A stretch of DNA of 64,000 nucleotides from contig VXMM01000023.1 of NCBI GenBank assembly GCA_009841105.1, forward strand, positions 1 to 64,000. Reading direction: 5' to 3'. Below, piece by piece: positions 53,485-61,952 of the stretch (its first letter is position 1; every line of letters starts with the position of its first letter). A program made the translations under genes and the position numbers. Under the pieces are notes generated by a model. The model was given only the letters and a program-made list of their open reading frames with translations. It was not told the DNA's origin and ran no database searches. The DNA is from Acidimicrobiia bacterium. Lineage in GTDB: Bacteria > Actinomycetota > Acidimicrobiia > Spongiisociales > Spongiisociaceae.

Positions 53485-54084
53485 GTGATCGAAGTCTGGG
53501 CGCGCGAGCATGTCGAGAAAGTGGTGGCGCCCATCGGACGTGGCCTGGCCCGCATCGGGGTGCGACCCGCCCACCTGACCGTGACCGGGCTGGTGGTCAC
53601 CCTCATCGGATCCGTCTTGCTGGCCACCGGCAGCGTGGTGGTCGGCGCCCTGGTGATCCTGGGCGGCTCGGCTCTCGACGGGCTGGACGGCTCGGTTGCC
53701 CGGGCGTCGGGATCGGACTCGCCCCGGGGCGCCCTGCTCGATTCCGTGTTCGACCGTATCGGCGAGACGGCCATGTTCGCGGCCTGTTCGTTCTGGCTCA
53801 CCTCCCGGTTGTCGCCCGACGAGGGCGATCCTGCCCTCGTGGTGCTCTGCGTCCTGAGCCTGGGTGCTTCGCTGGTCATCTCGTACCTCCGGGCCAAGGC
53901 CGACATCGGACGGGTCGAGGGTCGGGGCGGCCTGATGGGCCGGGCGGAGCGGGTCATCCTCTTTGCGGCCGGGTTCATCTTCGATCAGGTCACGGTCATG
54001 CTGTGGATGATGGCCATCCTCACCTGGCTAACCGTCTTCCAGCGTTTCTTCAAGACCTGGCGGCAGCTGTCACCGGGTGACTGA
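53485..54084 (+). CDS. Phosphatidylinositol-phosphate synthase (CDP-alcohol phosphatidyltransferase)
   Basis: 199-residue membrane enzyme attaching inositol-1-phosphate to CDP-diacylglycerol, the precursor of phosphatidylinositol mannosides. The CDP-alcohol signature is complete: Asp65, Asp68-Gly69, Ala72-Arg73, Gly82, Asp86 and Asp90. GTG 53485 is chosen because AAGGAG lies at 53474-53479. Followed by PatA-like acyltransferase and PimA-like mannosyltransferase with 8- and 4-base overlaps: the pgsA1-patA-pimA order of mycobacteria (Rv2612c-Rv2610c), which decides specificity between inositol and glycerol. Confidence 0.88.
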   Translation: MIEVWAREHVEKVVAPIGRGLARIGVRPAHLTVTGLVVTLIGSVLLATGSVVVGALVILGGSALDGLDGSVARASGSDSPRGALLDSVFDRIGETAMFAACSFWLTSRLSPDEGDPALVVLCVLSLGASLVISYLRAKADIGRVEGRGGLMGRAERVILFAAGFIFDQVTVMLWMMAILTWLTVFQRFFKTWRQLSPGD

Positions 54085-54982
54085 CCTGCTCACCTACCTG
54101 GCCTACCGGGCAGGCGCGGGGCTCTTCGGAGCTCTACCCGAACCGATCATCCGCCGCCTCGGTCGCTGGGCAGGCCGGCTCTACTGGCTCTGGGACCGGG
54201 AGCGCAGGGCCATGGCGATCCGCCATATGGGAAGGGTGCTCGGCCGGAGCGACACGCGCACCGTGGAACGAGCGGCGCGGGAAGTGTTCAGCGCCTACGG
54301 TCGCTACTGGGCGGAGACCCTCTGGTTCCGCCCGCGGCGGGCCAAGGCAGTGAGGTCGCGGGTGACCCTGGTCGGGCTCGAACACGTCCGGGCGGCCCAG
54401 GAGTCCGGGAGACCGATCGTCGTCGCGCTGCCCCACATGGGCAACTGGGAACTGGCGGGCACCCTGGCGGAGGATGCGGGCGTACGGATCACGGCCGTGG
54501 CGGAGGCGCTGGCCAACCGGAGGCTGGCCCGATGGTTCGTCGACCTGCGGGCCAGGCTCGGCATTCGGGTGGTGCTGGCAGAGGGCCTTTCCACGATGCG
54601 GGCGCTCCGTTCCGACATGATGGAGGGACGGATCATCGCGCTGGTTGCCGACCGCAACATCGGCAGCCGCGGCGTGGAGGTGGAGTTCTTCGGTGAGAGG
54701 ACCACCCTTCCGGCCGGCCCGGCTGCTCTGGCCATCCGCAACGACGCGGTCTTGCTCCCCGTGGTCTCGTACTTCAAGCGGGGTGCGGGCCACCGGGTGG
54801 TAGTGCTCCCACCCATCGAGGACCCCGGACCGGAGGACCGGGACCGGATGGGCAGCATCACCCAGCATCTGGCGCACCGGTACGAAGACATGATCCGGGA
54901 AGCGCCCACCCAGTGGCACCTGGTACAGCCCAACTGGCCGTCCGACGGCGACTTCCTCGAGCGGCACAGGGGGGATGCTTGA
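54077..54982 (+). CDS. Phosphatidylinositol mannoside acyltransferase (PatA-like, lauroyl-acyltransferase family)
   Basis: 301 residues. Lysophospholipid-type acyltransferase: His120-x4-Glu125 in LPHMGNWELAG, VADRNIGSRGVEVEFFG, and TLPAGPAALAI. In mycobacteria PatA acylates the mannose of PIM1/PIM2 at the inner membrane. Starts at GTG 54077 inside the end of the PIP synthase gene. Context between PIP synthase and PimA supports PIM acylation. Confidence 0.87.
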   Translation: MTDLLTYLAYRAGAGLFGALPEPIIRRLGRWAGRLYWLWDRERRAMAIRHMGRVLGRSDTRTVERAAREVFSAYGRYWAETLWFRPRRAKAVRSRVTLVGLEHVRAAQESGRPIVVALPHMGNWELAGTLAEDAGVRITAVAEALANRRLARWFVDLRARLGIRVVLAEGLSTMRALRSDMMEGRIIALVADRNIGSRGVEVEFFGERTTLPAGPAALAIRNDAVLLPVVSYFKRGAGHRVVVLPPIEDPGPEDRDRMGSITQHLAHRYEDMIREAPTQWHLVQPNWPSDGDFLERHRGDA

Positions 54983-56022
54983 GGGTCGCTGTGATCTCTC
55001 CGTATGCCCTTGATGTCCCAGGGGGTGTCCAGCAGCAGGTACTCGGGCTGGTCGAGCAGCTCAGGCGACACGGCCACGAAGCCTTCGCGGTGGGTCCGGG
55101 GGCCGGATCCATTGCCGGCTCGGTGGACGCGGGCCGCTCCCTCATGTTCCCGGTCAACCGCTCCCGCGCGCCCATCGCCCTGTCGCCGATGGCCGCCCGC
55201 AGGGTGCGGACCGCCGTAGCCGGCGCCGACGTGGTCCACGTGCACGAACCGATGGTCCCCCTGGTCGGCTGGGCGGCGCTCCGGACCGGACGGCCGACCG
55301 TGGTCACCTTCCACGCCGACCCGTCTCCCCTGTTCCGCGCCGCGTACCGGTGGGGGAGAGGCCTGGTACGGCGGTTCCTCGGAGACGTCGTGGCCACCGG
55401 AGTGAGCCGGACCGCCCGGCACGCCGTCGAGCCCCTCGGTCTAGACGTGGTGGAGATCCCCAACGCGGTCGATGTGTCTTCGTTCACGATCGAGGGGCGG
55501 CGCGACCCTCGCCGGGTGGCCTTCGTAGGCCGGCCCGACCCTCGTAAGGGCCGGGACCTGCTGCTATCCGCATGGCCCGCCGTGCGTTCCGAGGTGCCGG
55601 AGGCGCGGTTGGTGGTGGTCGGCGGGGGAGAGTCGCCCCCGATCGAGGGCGTCGAGTACCTGGGGCGGGTGTCCGAGGCTGAGAAGCGCTCGGTCCTGGC
55701 CGGAAGCGGCGTGTTCTGCGCGCCCAACCGGGGCGGCGAGAGCTTCGGGATAACCGTCGCAGAGGGCATGGCGGCCGGGTGTGCGCTCGTGGCCAGCGAC
55801 CTGGGTGCATTCGAGGATGTCCTCGGCGGGACGGGAGTCCTGTTCCGGAACGGCGACGCGGCCGGCCTCGCAGGCGCCCTCAAGGAGGTGCTGGCCGACC
55901 CGGGCCTGAGAGAACGCCTAGCGAAGGGGTCATCCGCCCGGGTCGAGCAGTACGACTGGGGGAGGGTGATCTCTCGTTACGTCGAACTGTACCGCCTGGT
56001 CGCCCGCGGTCACTCCGATTAG
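54979..56022 (+). CDS. pimA: Phosphatidylinositol alpha-mannosyltransferase (PimA-like, GT4)
   Basis: 347 residues. GT-B retaining glycosyltransferase. N-terminal VISPYALDVPGGVQQQV resembles PimA; the donor-site EX7E is GGESFGITVAEGMAAG, with FVGRPDPRKGRDLLL opening the nucleotide domain. Transfers mannose from GDP-mannose to phosphatidylinositol. TTG 54979 overlaps the acyltransferase stop (TTGA); an in-frame ATG at 54913 would prepend shadow residues. About 30 residues shorter than the M. tuberculosis protein at the C-terminus. Confidence 0.88.
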   Translation: MRVAVISPYALDVPGGVQQQVLGLVEQLRRHGHEAFAVGPGAGSIAGSVDAGRSLMFPVNRSRAPIALSPMAARRVRTAVAGADVVHVHEPMVPLVGWAALRTGRPTVVTFHADPSPLFRAAYRWGRGLVRRFLGDVVATGVSRTARHAVEPLGLDVVEIPNAVDVSSFTIEGRRDPRRVAFVGRPDPRKGRDLLLSAWPAVRSEVPEARLVVVGGGESPPIEGVEYLGRVSEAEKRSVLAGSGVFCAPNRGGESFGITVAEGMAAGCALVASDLGAFEDVLGGTGVLFRNGDAAGLAGALKEVLADPGLRERLAKGSSARVEQYDWGRVISRYVELYRLVARGHSD

Positions 56023-56034
56023 GGCACCGAACGG

Positions 56035-56062
56035 TTGCGTTCACGTTTGGACCCGGTAGAAT
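56035..56062 (+). promoter_or_regulatory. Promoter of pdxS-pdxT-yebC
   Basis: TTGCGT (56035-56040) and TAGAAT (56057-56062) are separated by 16 bases, a good housekeeping-type promoter, 40 bases upstream of the pdxS ATG. The leader carries a short inverted repeat, CTATC/GATAG, around the ribosome-binding site AAAGGA. No vitamin-B6-responsive MocR operator or regulator gene is seen nearby. Confidence 0.6.
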
Positions 56063-56101
56063 ATTCGTGGCAGCTGGTACTATCGAAAGGATAGAATTGC
56101 C

Positions 56102-57004
56102 ATGAAACAGGGCACCAAGGCAGAGAGGGCCGGCACGCTGCGGGTCAAGCGGGGCCTGGCCGAGATGCTCAAGGGTGGCGTCATCATGGATGTCGTCAAC
56201 GCCGACCAAGCCACCATTGCCGAGGAATCCGGGGCCGTCGCGGTCATGGCGCTGGAGCGGGTTCCCGCCGACATACGGGCACACGGGGGAGTGGCCCGGA
56301 TGGCCGACCCGACCAAGGTCGAGGAGATCATGGAAGCAGTCTCGATCCCGGTCATGGCCAAGGCCCGGATCGGCCACTTCGTGGAGGCGCAGGTACTCCA
56401 GAGCCTCGGGGTGGACTACATCGACGAGTCCGAGGTCCTCACCCCCGCCGACAGTCACCACCACATCGACAAGTGGGCCTTCACCACGCCGTTCGTGTGC
56501 GGCGCCCGCAACCTCGGAGAGGCACTGCGCCGCATCGCCGAGGGCGCGGCCATGATCCGCACCAAGGGGGAGCCGGGTACGGGCAACGTCGTCGAAGCCG
56601 TCACCCACATGCGGCGGATGAACCGGGAGATCGCTCAAGCGGCCGCCGCCGGCGACGATCAGATGATGACTCTGGCTCGCGACATGGGCGCCCCGGTCGA
56701 GCTGCTGCGAGAGGTAGCCGGCGCGGGCGGCCTGCCGGTGGTCAACTTCGCCGCCGGAGGCATCGCCACGCCCTCGGACGCCGCCATGATGATGCAGCTG
56801 GGGTGCGACGGCATCTTCGTGGGTTCGGGAATCTTCAAGAGCGGCGACCCGGAGGTCCGGGCCCGGGCGATCGTGGAAGCCACCACCTTCTACCGCGATC
56901 CCCAGATCGTGGCCAAAGTATCGCGCAATCTCGGCGAGGCCATGGTCGGGATCGAGATCGACGACATTCCCGCCGGCCAGCGCATGCAGGAGCGAGGCTG
57001 GTAG
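56102..57004 (+). CDS. pdxS: Pyridoxal 5'-phosphate synthase subunit PdxS
   Basis: 300 residues. TIM-barrel synthase making PLP from ribose-5-phosphate, glyceraldehyde-3-phosphate and ammonia supplied by PdxT. Highly conserved segments: [45 protein letters not shown] with the catalytic lysine, [14 protein letters not shown] and [14 protein letters not shown]. Own promoter at 56035-56062. pdxT and yebC follow, as in Rv2606c-Rv2603c. PLP supply would support the aminotransferases of the catabolic cluster. Confidence 0.95.
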   Translation: MKQGTKAERAGTLRVKRGLAEMLKGGVIMDVVNADQATIAEESGAVAVMALERVPADIRAHGGVARMADPTKVEEIMEAVSIPVMAKARIGHFVEAQVLQSLGVDYIDESEVLTPADSHHHIDKWAFTTPFVCGARNLGEALRRIAEGAAMIRTKGEPGTGNVVEAVTHMRRMNREIAQAAAAGDDQMMTLARDMGAPVELLREVAGAGGLPVVNFAAGGIATPSDAAMMMQLGCDGIFVGSGIFKSGDPEVRARAIVEATTFYRDPQIVAKVSRNLGEAMVGIEIDDIPAGQRMQERGW

Positions 57005-57024
57005 AGGCCGCGCCCGAGGCGCCT

Positions 57025-57585
57025 GTGGTCGGGGTGCTCGCCCTCCAAGGAGATTTCCGGGAGCACGCCCGCATGGTGGCCGCCTCCGGCGGCACTCCCC
57101 GAGAGGTCCGGACGCCCGCCGATCTGGAGGACATCGACGCCCTGATCATCCCAGGAGGCGAGTCGACCACTATCGGGAGGCTCGCCAGCCTCTACGGGAT
57201 GGTCGAACCGCTCCGCAGCCGCATCTCGGACGGGCTCCCCACCCTCGGTACCTGTGCCGGGATGATCTTCCTGGCTTCGGAGGTGACCGAGGGAGACCAG
57301 CCACTGCTGGGAGCGCTCGACATGGTGGTGGAGCGGAACGCCTTCGGCCGCCAGAACGAGTCGTTCGAATGCGACCTGGCCGTGGAGGGCTGGGAGGATG
57401 CGTTCCCTGCGGTCTTCATCCGGGCGCCCGTAGTGGACAGGACCGCACCCGACATCAACGTGCTGGCAGCCCACGACGGCCGGCCTGTTCTGGTAAGAAA
57501 GGACCATGTCATGGCGTGCGCCTTCCACCCCGAGCTCACCGGCGATGACCGTGTCCACCGGATGCTCATCGACCTAGTGGCCTAG
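57025..57585 (+). CDS. pdxT: Pyridoxal 5'-phosphate synthase glutaminase subunit PdxT
   Basis: 186 residues. Class I glutamine amidotransferase: VGVLALQGDFREH, GGESTTIGRL, catalytic Cys77 in LGTCAGM and the terminal His in FHPELT. GTG 57025 with GAGG five bases ahead gives the family N-terminus; no start is available farther upstream in frame near the pdxS stop. The partner is PdxS. Confidence 0.93.
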   Translation: MVGVLALQGDFREHARMVAASGGTPREVRTPADLEDIDALIIPGGESTTIGRLASLYGMVEPLRSRISDGLPTLGTCAGMIFLASEVTEGDQPLLGALDMVVERNAFGRQNESFECDLAVEGWEDAFPAVFIRAPVVDRTAPDINVLAAHDGRPVLVRKDHVMACAFHPELTGDDRVHRMLIDLVA

Positions 57586-57594
57586 GAGAGTCGA

Positions 57595-58335
57595 ATGGCC
57601 GGTCACTCCAAGTGGGCCAACATCAAGCACCGGAAGGGGCGCCAGGACGCCGCCCGGGGCAACCTGTTCGCCAAGCTGTGCCGCGCCGTGGAGGCAGCGG
57701 CTCGCCAGGGTGGGGGAGATCCGGCGGGTAATCCAGTGCTGGCCACCGCCATCGACAAGGCCAAGTCCGCCTCGGTGCCCAAGAACAACATCGAGCGGGC
57801 CATCAAGCGCGGCATCGGAGAGCTGGTCGGGGAACGCCTGGATACGTTCTTATACGAAGGCTACGCACCCGGGGGAGTGGCGTTGCTGGTGCACGCGCTC
57901 ACCGACAACCGGAACCGGGCCGCCTCCGACATCCGGTCCGCCTTCACGCGGAACGGGGGCAACCTCGGCGAGCCGGGATCCGTCGCCTACCTGTTCGACC
58001 AGAAGGGTTACCTTCTAGTAGAAGGTGATGAAGACGATATCTTGATGGCGGCTCTCGAGTCGGGCGCCGAGGACGTCCGGGAGAGCGGGGACCAGTTCGA
58101 GGTGATCACGGCGCCGACCGACTTCCCGACCGTCCGGGATGCGCTGGAGGGCGCCGAACTGTCCGTGCAGGCCGCCGAGATCACCCAGCTACCGTCCTCG
58201 ACCATCCCCCTGGACGCCTCCGGCGCGGCCAGAGTCCTGCGCCTGGTGGACACGCTGGACGATCTGGCCGACGTGCAAGGCGTATACGGAAACTTCGACA
58301 TCCCCGACGATTACATGGCCGCTCTGGCCCAATAG
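57595..58335 (+). CDS. yebC: YebC/PmpR-family protein
   Basis: 246 residues. MAGHSKWANIKHRKGRQDA start, AIKRGIGE and YEGYAPGGVALLVHALTDNRNR segments, GSVAYLFDQKG and the C-terminal LDDLADVQGVYGNFDIPDD are hallmarks. YebC proteins act as transcription factors or, in recent work on family members, relieve ribosome stalling at proline stretches. ATG 57595 is nine bases after pdxT. In many actinobacteria ruvC follows; here it does not. Confidence 0.93.
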   Translation: MAGHSKWANIKHRKGRQDAARGNLFAKLCRAVEAAARQGGGDPAGNPVLATAIDKAKSASVPKNNIERAIKRGIGELVGERLDTFLYEGYAPGGVALLVHALTDNRNRAASDIRSAFTRNGGNLGEPGSVAYLFDQKGYLLVEGDEDDILMAALESGAEDVRESGDQFEVITAPTDFPTVRDALEGAELSVQAAEITQLPSSTIPLDASGAARVLRLVDTLDDLADVQGVYGNFDIPDDYMAALAQ

Positions 58336-58350
58336 CGGCCGGAGCCCGGA

Positions 58351-60051
58351 TCAGACGCCTACCACCTGGATGGTGTGGTAGCCGGTGGCTCCGTCCGGCC
58401 GCGGCGGGACTATCTCGGACGTCTGGGTGGTCCCGGTCCCATCCGTGGCCCGCACAGCAATGGTGTGGGCGCCGGGAGTGAAGTCGTACTCGAGGTGCCA
58501 CTGGCGCCAAGTGTCGATGGTGAGCTCCTCGGGCAGGATGGCCTCCATCCACGGCCCGCCATCGACCTGGACCTCTACCTTGTCGATGCCGCGCGTCTGT
58601 GCCCATGCCACCCCGGCGATGGCTCGCGTACCGACCTCGACGGTGCCCGGGCGGGGCGTATCGATACGGGACTGGGTCTTGATCGGAGCCTCCTTGGCCC
58701 AACCGCGCGGTATCCAGTAGGCGTCGAAGTCCTCCCAACGGGCGAACTCGATCTCGGACAGCCACTTGGTGGCCGAGACGTATCCGTACAAGCCGGAGAC
58801 CACCAGCCGGGCTGGGAAACCGTGCTTGACCGGGAGGGGCTCGCCGTTCATACCGATCGCCAGCAACGCCTCCCGTCCGTCGAAGACCGCCTCGGTGGGG
58901 AAGCCGACCGTGAAGCGATCGACCGAACGACCGATCAGCTGCGTGCCCTCGGGCCGAACCCCGGCCCTCTCCACCAAGTCCTTCAGAGGAACGCCGAGCC
59001 ACTTGGCGTTGCCGATCAACCCGCCTCCCACGACATTGGAGACGCAACAGATCGTGATGTAGCGCTCCACCATGGGAAGGGCCACCAATTCGTCATAGGT
59101 GAGGCTGAAGGGTGAGTCCACCAGGCCGGTGAAGCTGACCTCCCAGGTGTCGATGTCGACGTTGGGAAAGCTGAGAGCGGTGTCGATCCGGTAGAAGGTC
59201 TCATTGGGCGTGATCAGCTCCGACACCCCCTCCACCTGAGCGATCTGGGCGGGCGTCGGATCGGCCACGGTGCGTGCCACCTCCTCCGCCTGCGTGGTGG
59301 TCGTGGCCTCCGCCACCGGCGCTTCCTCGACAGCCGCGGTGGTGGCGCTCTGGGTGGCGGCGGTGGTGTCGGGCGAGGCGGCGACGGTGGGAAGGGTGAC
59401 CTGTTCACGGGCCGCCACCGCCGACTGGTTACGGCTGGAAGCGAGCCGCCCGATCACCACCTGGCCGACCGCGAGCACCACTGCGGCGCCCGAAGCGGTC
59501 ATGAATGCCCGCCGTGCGTCCGGAGACACGGCGCGCGCCGGATCGGCGGACCCGGTGGCAGCTCCCTGGAGCAGGCGGATGAGCAGGACCAGCACGGCGA
59601 TGCCGCTCCCGGCCGCCGCAATCGCCGGAAGAAGGGTGGCGCCGGCGGTGGCGAGGGGATCGGTGATGCCCAGGGCGTAGCCCAGCACGCCGAAGGCGAC
59701 GAACCCCATCGCCGCTACCTCCATGCGCTTGCGGGCCACCACGCCCAGGAGGCCGCCGATGATGATCGTCACGACCACGATCCCTCCGATCAGGACCGCC
59801 TTGTCGTTGGTGCCGAAGACGGCGATGGCCCAGTCCTTGAGGGCGGCGGGGGTGATGTCGATGAACCTCTGGCCGATCGTCAGAACGAGCGATGGCGCCG
59901 ACACGAAGAAGGAGGCGAGCATCTCGGACAGGGCCACGGCGAATCCGGTGGCGACCAACCCGGCCAGGAAGTAGTCCCTGGTCGACCTCCATCCGCCCGC
60001 CGGCGGGTTGCCCGAGGAGGTGACGTCCGGGCCCGCGGGTTCAGCCGTCAT
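58351..60051 (-). CDS. Membrane-anchored sulfite-oxidase-like molybdopterin protein
   Basis: 566 residues. The N-terminal 205 residues hold about five hydrophobic helices, followed by a Thr/Ala-rich linker (about 205-270) and an oxidoreductase molybdopterin domain (about 280-455) with the Mo-ligand cysteine pair Cys335-Cys336 in ITICCVSNVVGG, then a C-terminal beta domain of the Mo-co dimerisation type. The catalytic half lies outside the membrane. Unlike YedY it has no twin-arginine signal visible. ATG 60051; a 27-bp sequence spanning this start is imperfectly duplicated 73 bases farther upstream. Electron acceptor and substrate unknown. Confidence 0.85.
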   Translation of the reverse strand: MTAEPAGPDVTSSGNPPAGGWRSTRDYFLAGLVATGFAVALSEMLASFFVSAPSLVLTIGQRFIDITPAALKDWAIAVFGTNDKAVLIGGIVVVTIIIGGLLGVVARKRMEVAAMGFVAFGVLGYALGITDPLATAGATLLPAIAAAGSGIAVLVLLIRLLQGAATGSADPARAVSPDARRAFMTASGAAVVLAVGQVVIGRLASSRNQSAVAAREQVTLPTVAASPDTTAATQSATTAAVEEAPVAEATTTTQAEEVARTVADPTPAQIAQVEGVSELITPNETFYRIDTALSFPNVDIDTWEVSFTGLVDSPFSLTYDELVALPMVERYITICCVSNVVGGGLIGNAKWLGVPLKDLVERAGVRPEGTQLIGRSVDRFTVGFPTEAVFDGREALLAIGMNGEPLPVKHGFPARLVVSGLYGYVSATKWLSEIEFARWEDFDAYWIPRGWAKEAPIKTQSRIDTPRPGTVEVGTRAIAGVAWAQTRGIDKVEVQVDGGPWMEAILPEELTIDTWRQWHLEYDFTPGAHTIAVRATDGTGTTQTSEIVPPRPDGATGYHTIQVVGV

Positions 60052-60075
60052 GGGACAGAGTTAGGATCATCGTGA
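60049..60075. repeat. 27-bp imperfect direct repeat, copy 1 (spans oxidoreductase start)
   Basis: Starts CATGGGACA and ends TAGGATCATCGTGA, and matches 60122-60148 at 23 of 27 positions. This copy includes the oxidoreductase start codon on the minus strand (60049-60051). The pair suggests a short duplication of the leader and start region. Confidence 0.7.
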
Positions 60076-60121
60076 CACGGATTCTGTGTAAAGCCCCGAC
60101 CGGGCGTGCTTGTTCAGTTGC

Positions 60122-60148
60122 CATGGGACAAGGATAGGATCATTGTGA
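60122..60148. repeat. 27-bp imperfect direct repeat, copy 2
   Basis: Starts CATGGGACA and ends TAGGATCATTGTGA; second copy of 60049-60075. On the minus strand its ATG (60124-60122) opens a 27-codon frame that runs out of phase over the real oxidoreductase start, so it may act as an upstream open frame or be an inert relic. It also lies in the leader of divergent msrB. Confidence 0.65.
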
Positions 60149-60244
60149 TCGCTATTGCAGTGGTTCTGGCACCGAGTACGCGGCCGGTCATGTGAAAGCA
60201 TGCAGGTCCGCCGGACCGACGCTACCAAGGGAAGGAACCGAACA

Positions 60245-60658
60245 ATGACCCTGACCCAGAGCGAAACGGCCGCCATCCCGCAGACCGAGGAGGAGTGGCG
60301 GGAGAAGCTGACCCCGATGCAGTACCACGTGGCCCGGGAAGCAGGCACCGAGCGAGCCTTCAGCGGCGAGTACTGGAACACGAAGGAAGACGGCACCTAC
60401 ACGTGCGTGGGCTGCGGTACCCCGCTGTTCCGCAGCGAGACCAAGTACGACTCCGGAACCGGGTGGCCCAGTTTCTACGAAGCGGTCGACGGAGCGCCAG
60501 TGGAGGAGCGCCACGACTACAGCTACGGCATGGTGCGCACCGAGGTGGTGTGCGGCAAGTGCGAATCTCACCTGGGCCATGTCTTCCCGGACGGCCCGCA
60601 ACCGACCGGCCAGCGCTACTGCATGAACTCGGCCTCGCTCGACCTGGAGCGTGACTGA
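60245..60658 (+). CDS. msrB: Peptide-methionine (R)-S-oxide reductase
   Basis: 137 residues. Repairs methionine-R-sulfoxide in proteins. Zinc cysteines CVGCG and [10 protein letters not shown], substrate segment [11 protein letters not shown] and catalytic Cys126 in [12 protein letters not shown] 60245 with AAGGA at 60232-60236, eight bases ahead; upstream in-frame starts give unrelated residues. Divergent from the sulfite-oxidase-like gene, and both deal with oxidised sulfur. Confidence 0.93.
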   Translation: MTLTQSETAAIPQTEEEWREKLTPMQYHVAREAGTERAFSGEYWNTKEDGTYTCVGCGTPLFRSETKYDSGTGWPSFYEAVDGAPVEERHDYSYGMVRTEVVCGKCESHLGHVFPDGPQPTGQRYCMNSASLDLERD

Positions 60659-60917
60659 ACCCGCCCGATCCCGGCAACCCATGTCACCATCCGACAGAGG
60701 GGTTGAACGTGTCACACCGTAGTTGTATGTTGTTGGATAACCGTAATTACCAACGGTCCGACCCCGACGTCGACCGGACCGCCTGAGGGATCAAAACCTT
60801 CGAGGCCGCCGCCAAGGCATAGCCGGCCGCGCCTCGACCAAGGTGGTGGCGGTGGGGGAGGGCCCAGCGGGCGATGCCCGCTCGCCGCGATTTTCGCGTT
60901 CTTCTCCTACTCGGGAA
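60659..60917. other. 259-base intergenic region with palindromes, no gene recognised
   Basis: Contains GTAATTAC in CCGTAATTACC near 60741, AT-rich against its surroundings and similar to the core of the 13301 palindrome; a 19-codon frame from ATG 60728 followed in phase by 11 more codons after a stop, possibly a decayed coding remnant; a hairpin AGCGGGC-GAT-GCCCGCT (60866-60882); and CGCGA-TTT-TCGCG (60886-60898). The hairpins sit between convergent msrB and the AIM24 gene and may end transcription. Confidence 0.45.
60866..60882. terminator. Candidate bidirectional terminator hairpin between msrB and AIM24 gene
   Basis: Seven-bp perfect stem AGCGGGC/GCCCGCT with a three-base loop; a second small stem at 60886-60898 contains a T-run. 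Position between convergent genes supports termination. Confidence 0.4.
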
Positions 60918-61655
60918 CTAGCCGCTGTTGCTGGGTGGCGGGATGTGGCGAATCACCTCGTCGACCATCTTGCTGAAGGGGAGCGACTGCAACCAGACCC
61001 GGCCGGTGCCCTCCAGGGTCGCGAGGAACAGCCCCTCGCCGCCCAGAAACATGGTCGACGCCCGTCCGGCCCGCTCGATCGAGAACTCGATCTGGGGCTC
61101 GAACGCCACCACGCAACCGGTGTCGATCCTCAGCTTCTCACCTATCAAGCGCTTCTCGACGATCGTGCCGCCGGCGTGCAGGAACGCCATCCCGTCACCC
61201 GAGATGTCCTGGAGGATGAATCCTTCGCCGCCGAAGAAGCCGGCGCCGAGTTTCCGATTGAGGGAGATGTCGAGCTTGGTGCCCAGCGCCGCGCACAGAA
61301 ATGCGTCCCGCTGGGCCCGGATCCGGCCACCGACCTGCGCTAGGTCGAGCGGCACGATCTTCCCCGGGTAGGGAGCCGCGAACGCAACGGTGCGGCGGCC
61401 GGCTCCATGGTTGGTGAAGTGGGACAGGAAGACCGACTCGCCCGATAGCGCCCGCTTGCCGGCCGACTTGAGCTTCCCCCACGCGCCCTGTTTGGGCTCC
61501 GACCCGTCGCCCATCTTGACCTCGAACGTGATGCCGTCCTCCACATACATCATCGCCCCGGACTCGGCCACCACCGTCTCCTGTGGGTCCAGTTCCACCT
61601 CCACAAACTGAAGGTCCTCACCCACGATCCGGTAGTCGACCTCATGACTCCTCAT
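60918..61655 (-). CDS. AIM24-family protein
   Basis: 245 residues. All-beta AIM24/TIGR00266 family: [19 protein letters not shown] with [35 protein letters not shown] and [15 protein letters not shown]. Bacterial function is unknown; the mitochondrial namesake shapes inner membranes. ATG 61655 has GGAGG seven bases ahead, inside a TTCTGG repeat run. Confidence 0.88.
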   Translation of the reverse strand: MRSHEVDYRIVGEDLQFVEVELDPQETVVAESGAMMYVEDGITFEVKMGDGSEPKQGAWGKLKSAGKRALSGESVFLSHFTNHGAGRRTVAFAAPYPGKIVPLDLAQVGGRIRAQRDAFLCAALGTKLDISLNRKLGAGFFGGEGFILQDISGDGMAFLHAGGTIVEKRLIGEKLRIDTGCVVAFEPQIEFSIERAGRASTMFLGGEGLFLATLEGTGRVWLQSLPFSKMVDEVIRHIPPPSNSG

Positions 61656-61656
61656 G

Positions 61657-61699
61657 CCAGAACCTCCAGAAACGCCAGAACGGATGGATCGCTCCAGAA
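61657..61699. repeat. CCAGAA tandem 9-bp repeats in AIM24 leader
   Basis: CCAGAA recurs at 61657, 61666 and 61675 (exact 9-base period) and again at 61694. On the coding strand these read TTCTGG and the middle one supplies the ribosome-binding site TTCTGGAGG. Purpose unknown; could be chance or a regulator site array. Confidence 0.5.
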
Positions 61700-61877
61700 C
61701 CTACCAGTACGGGAGCCGCTAACGAGGCAGGTCGATAGCCACAGGAACAGCATCGGTTGCTTTGGTCCTACTACCCGACGGCACGTCGGCGTGGGCATCA
61801 GAACAAGAGTACGTCGATTGCGTAGCATTCTTCGCCTCGATTCTGTAGTCCAGATCGCGTCGATCTAGTAGCGTGAC

Positions 61878-61906
61878 TTGGCCTCTCTGGCAAATTGTTT
61901 TGTGAT
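61878..61906 (+). promoter_or_regulatory. Candidate promoter of the DUF222-HNH gene
   Basis: TTGGCC (61878-61883), a 17-base spacer and TGTGAT (61901-61906), each four of six to consensus, 46 bases upstream of the chosen start. Lies in the AT-rich part of the region. Confidence 0.45.
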
Positions 61907-61952
61907 ATTTCTAGGTGTTCATCGTCTTTTGTCACAGGCGGTTGTTACGTTG

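Larger units (their letters stand above)
61656..61952. other. 297-base divergent intergenic region, relatively AT-rich
   Basis: Between AIM24 (minus) and the DUF222-HNH gene (plus). It holds the CCAGAA repeats and a promoter candidate (61878-61906). No tRNA or small gene was recognised. The A+T-rich stretch 61860-61955 contrasts with the rest of the window. Confidence 0.5.
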
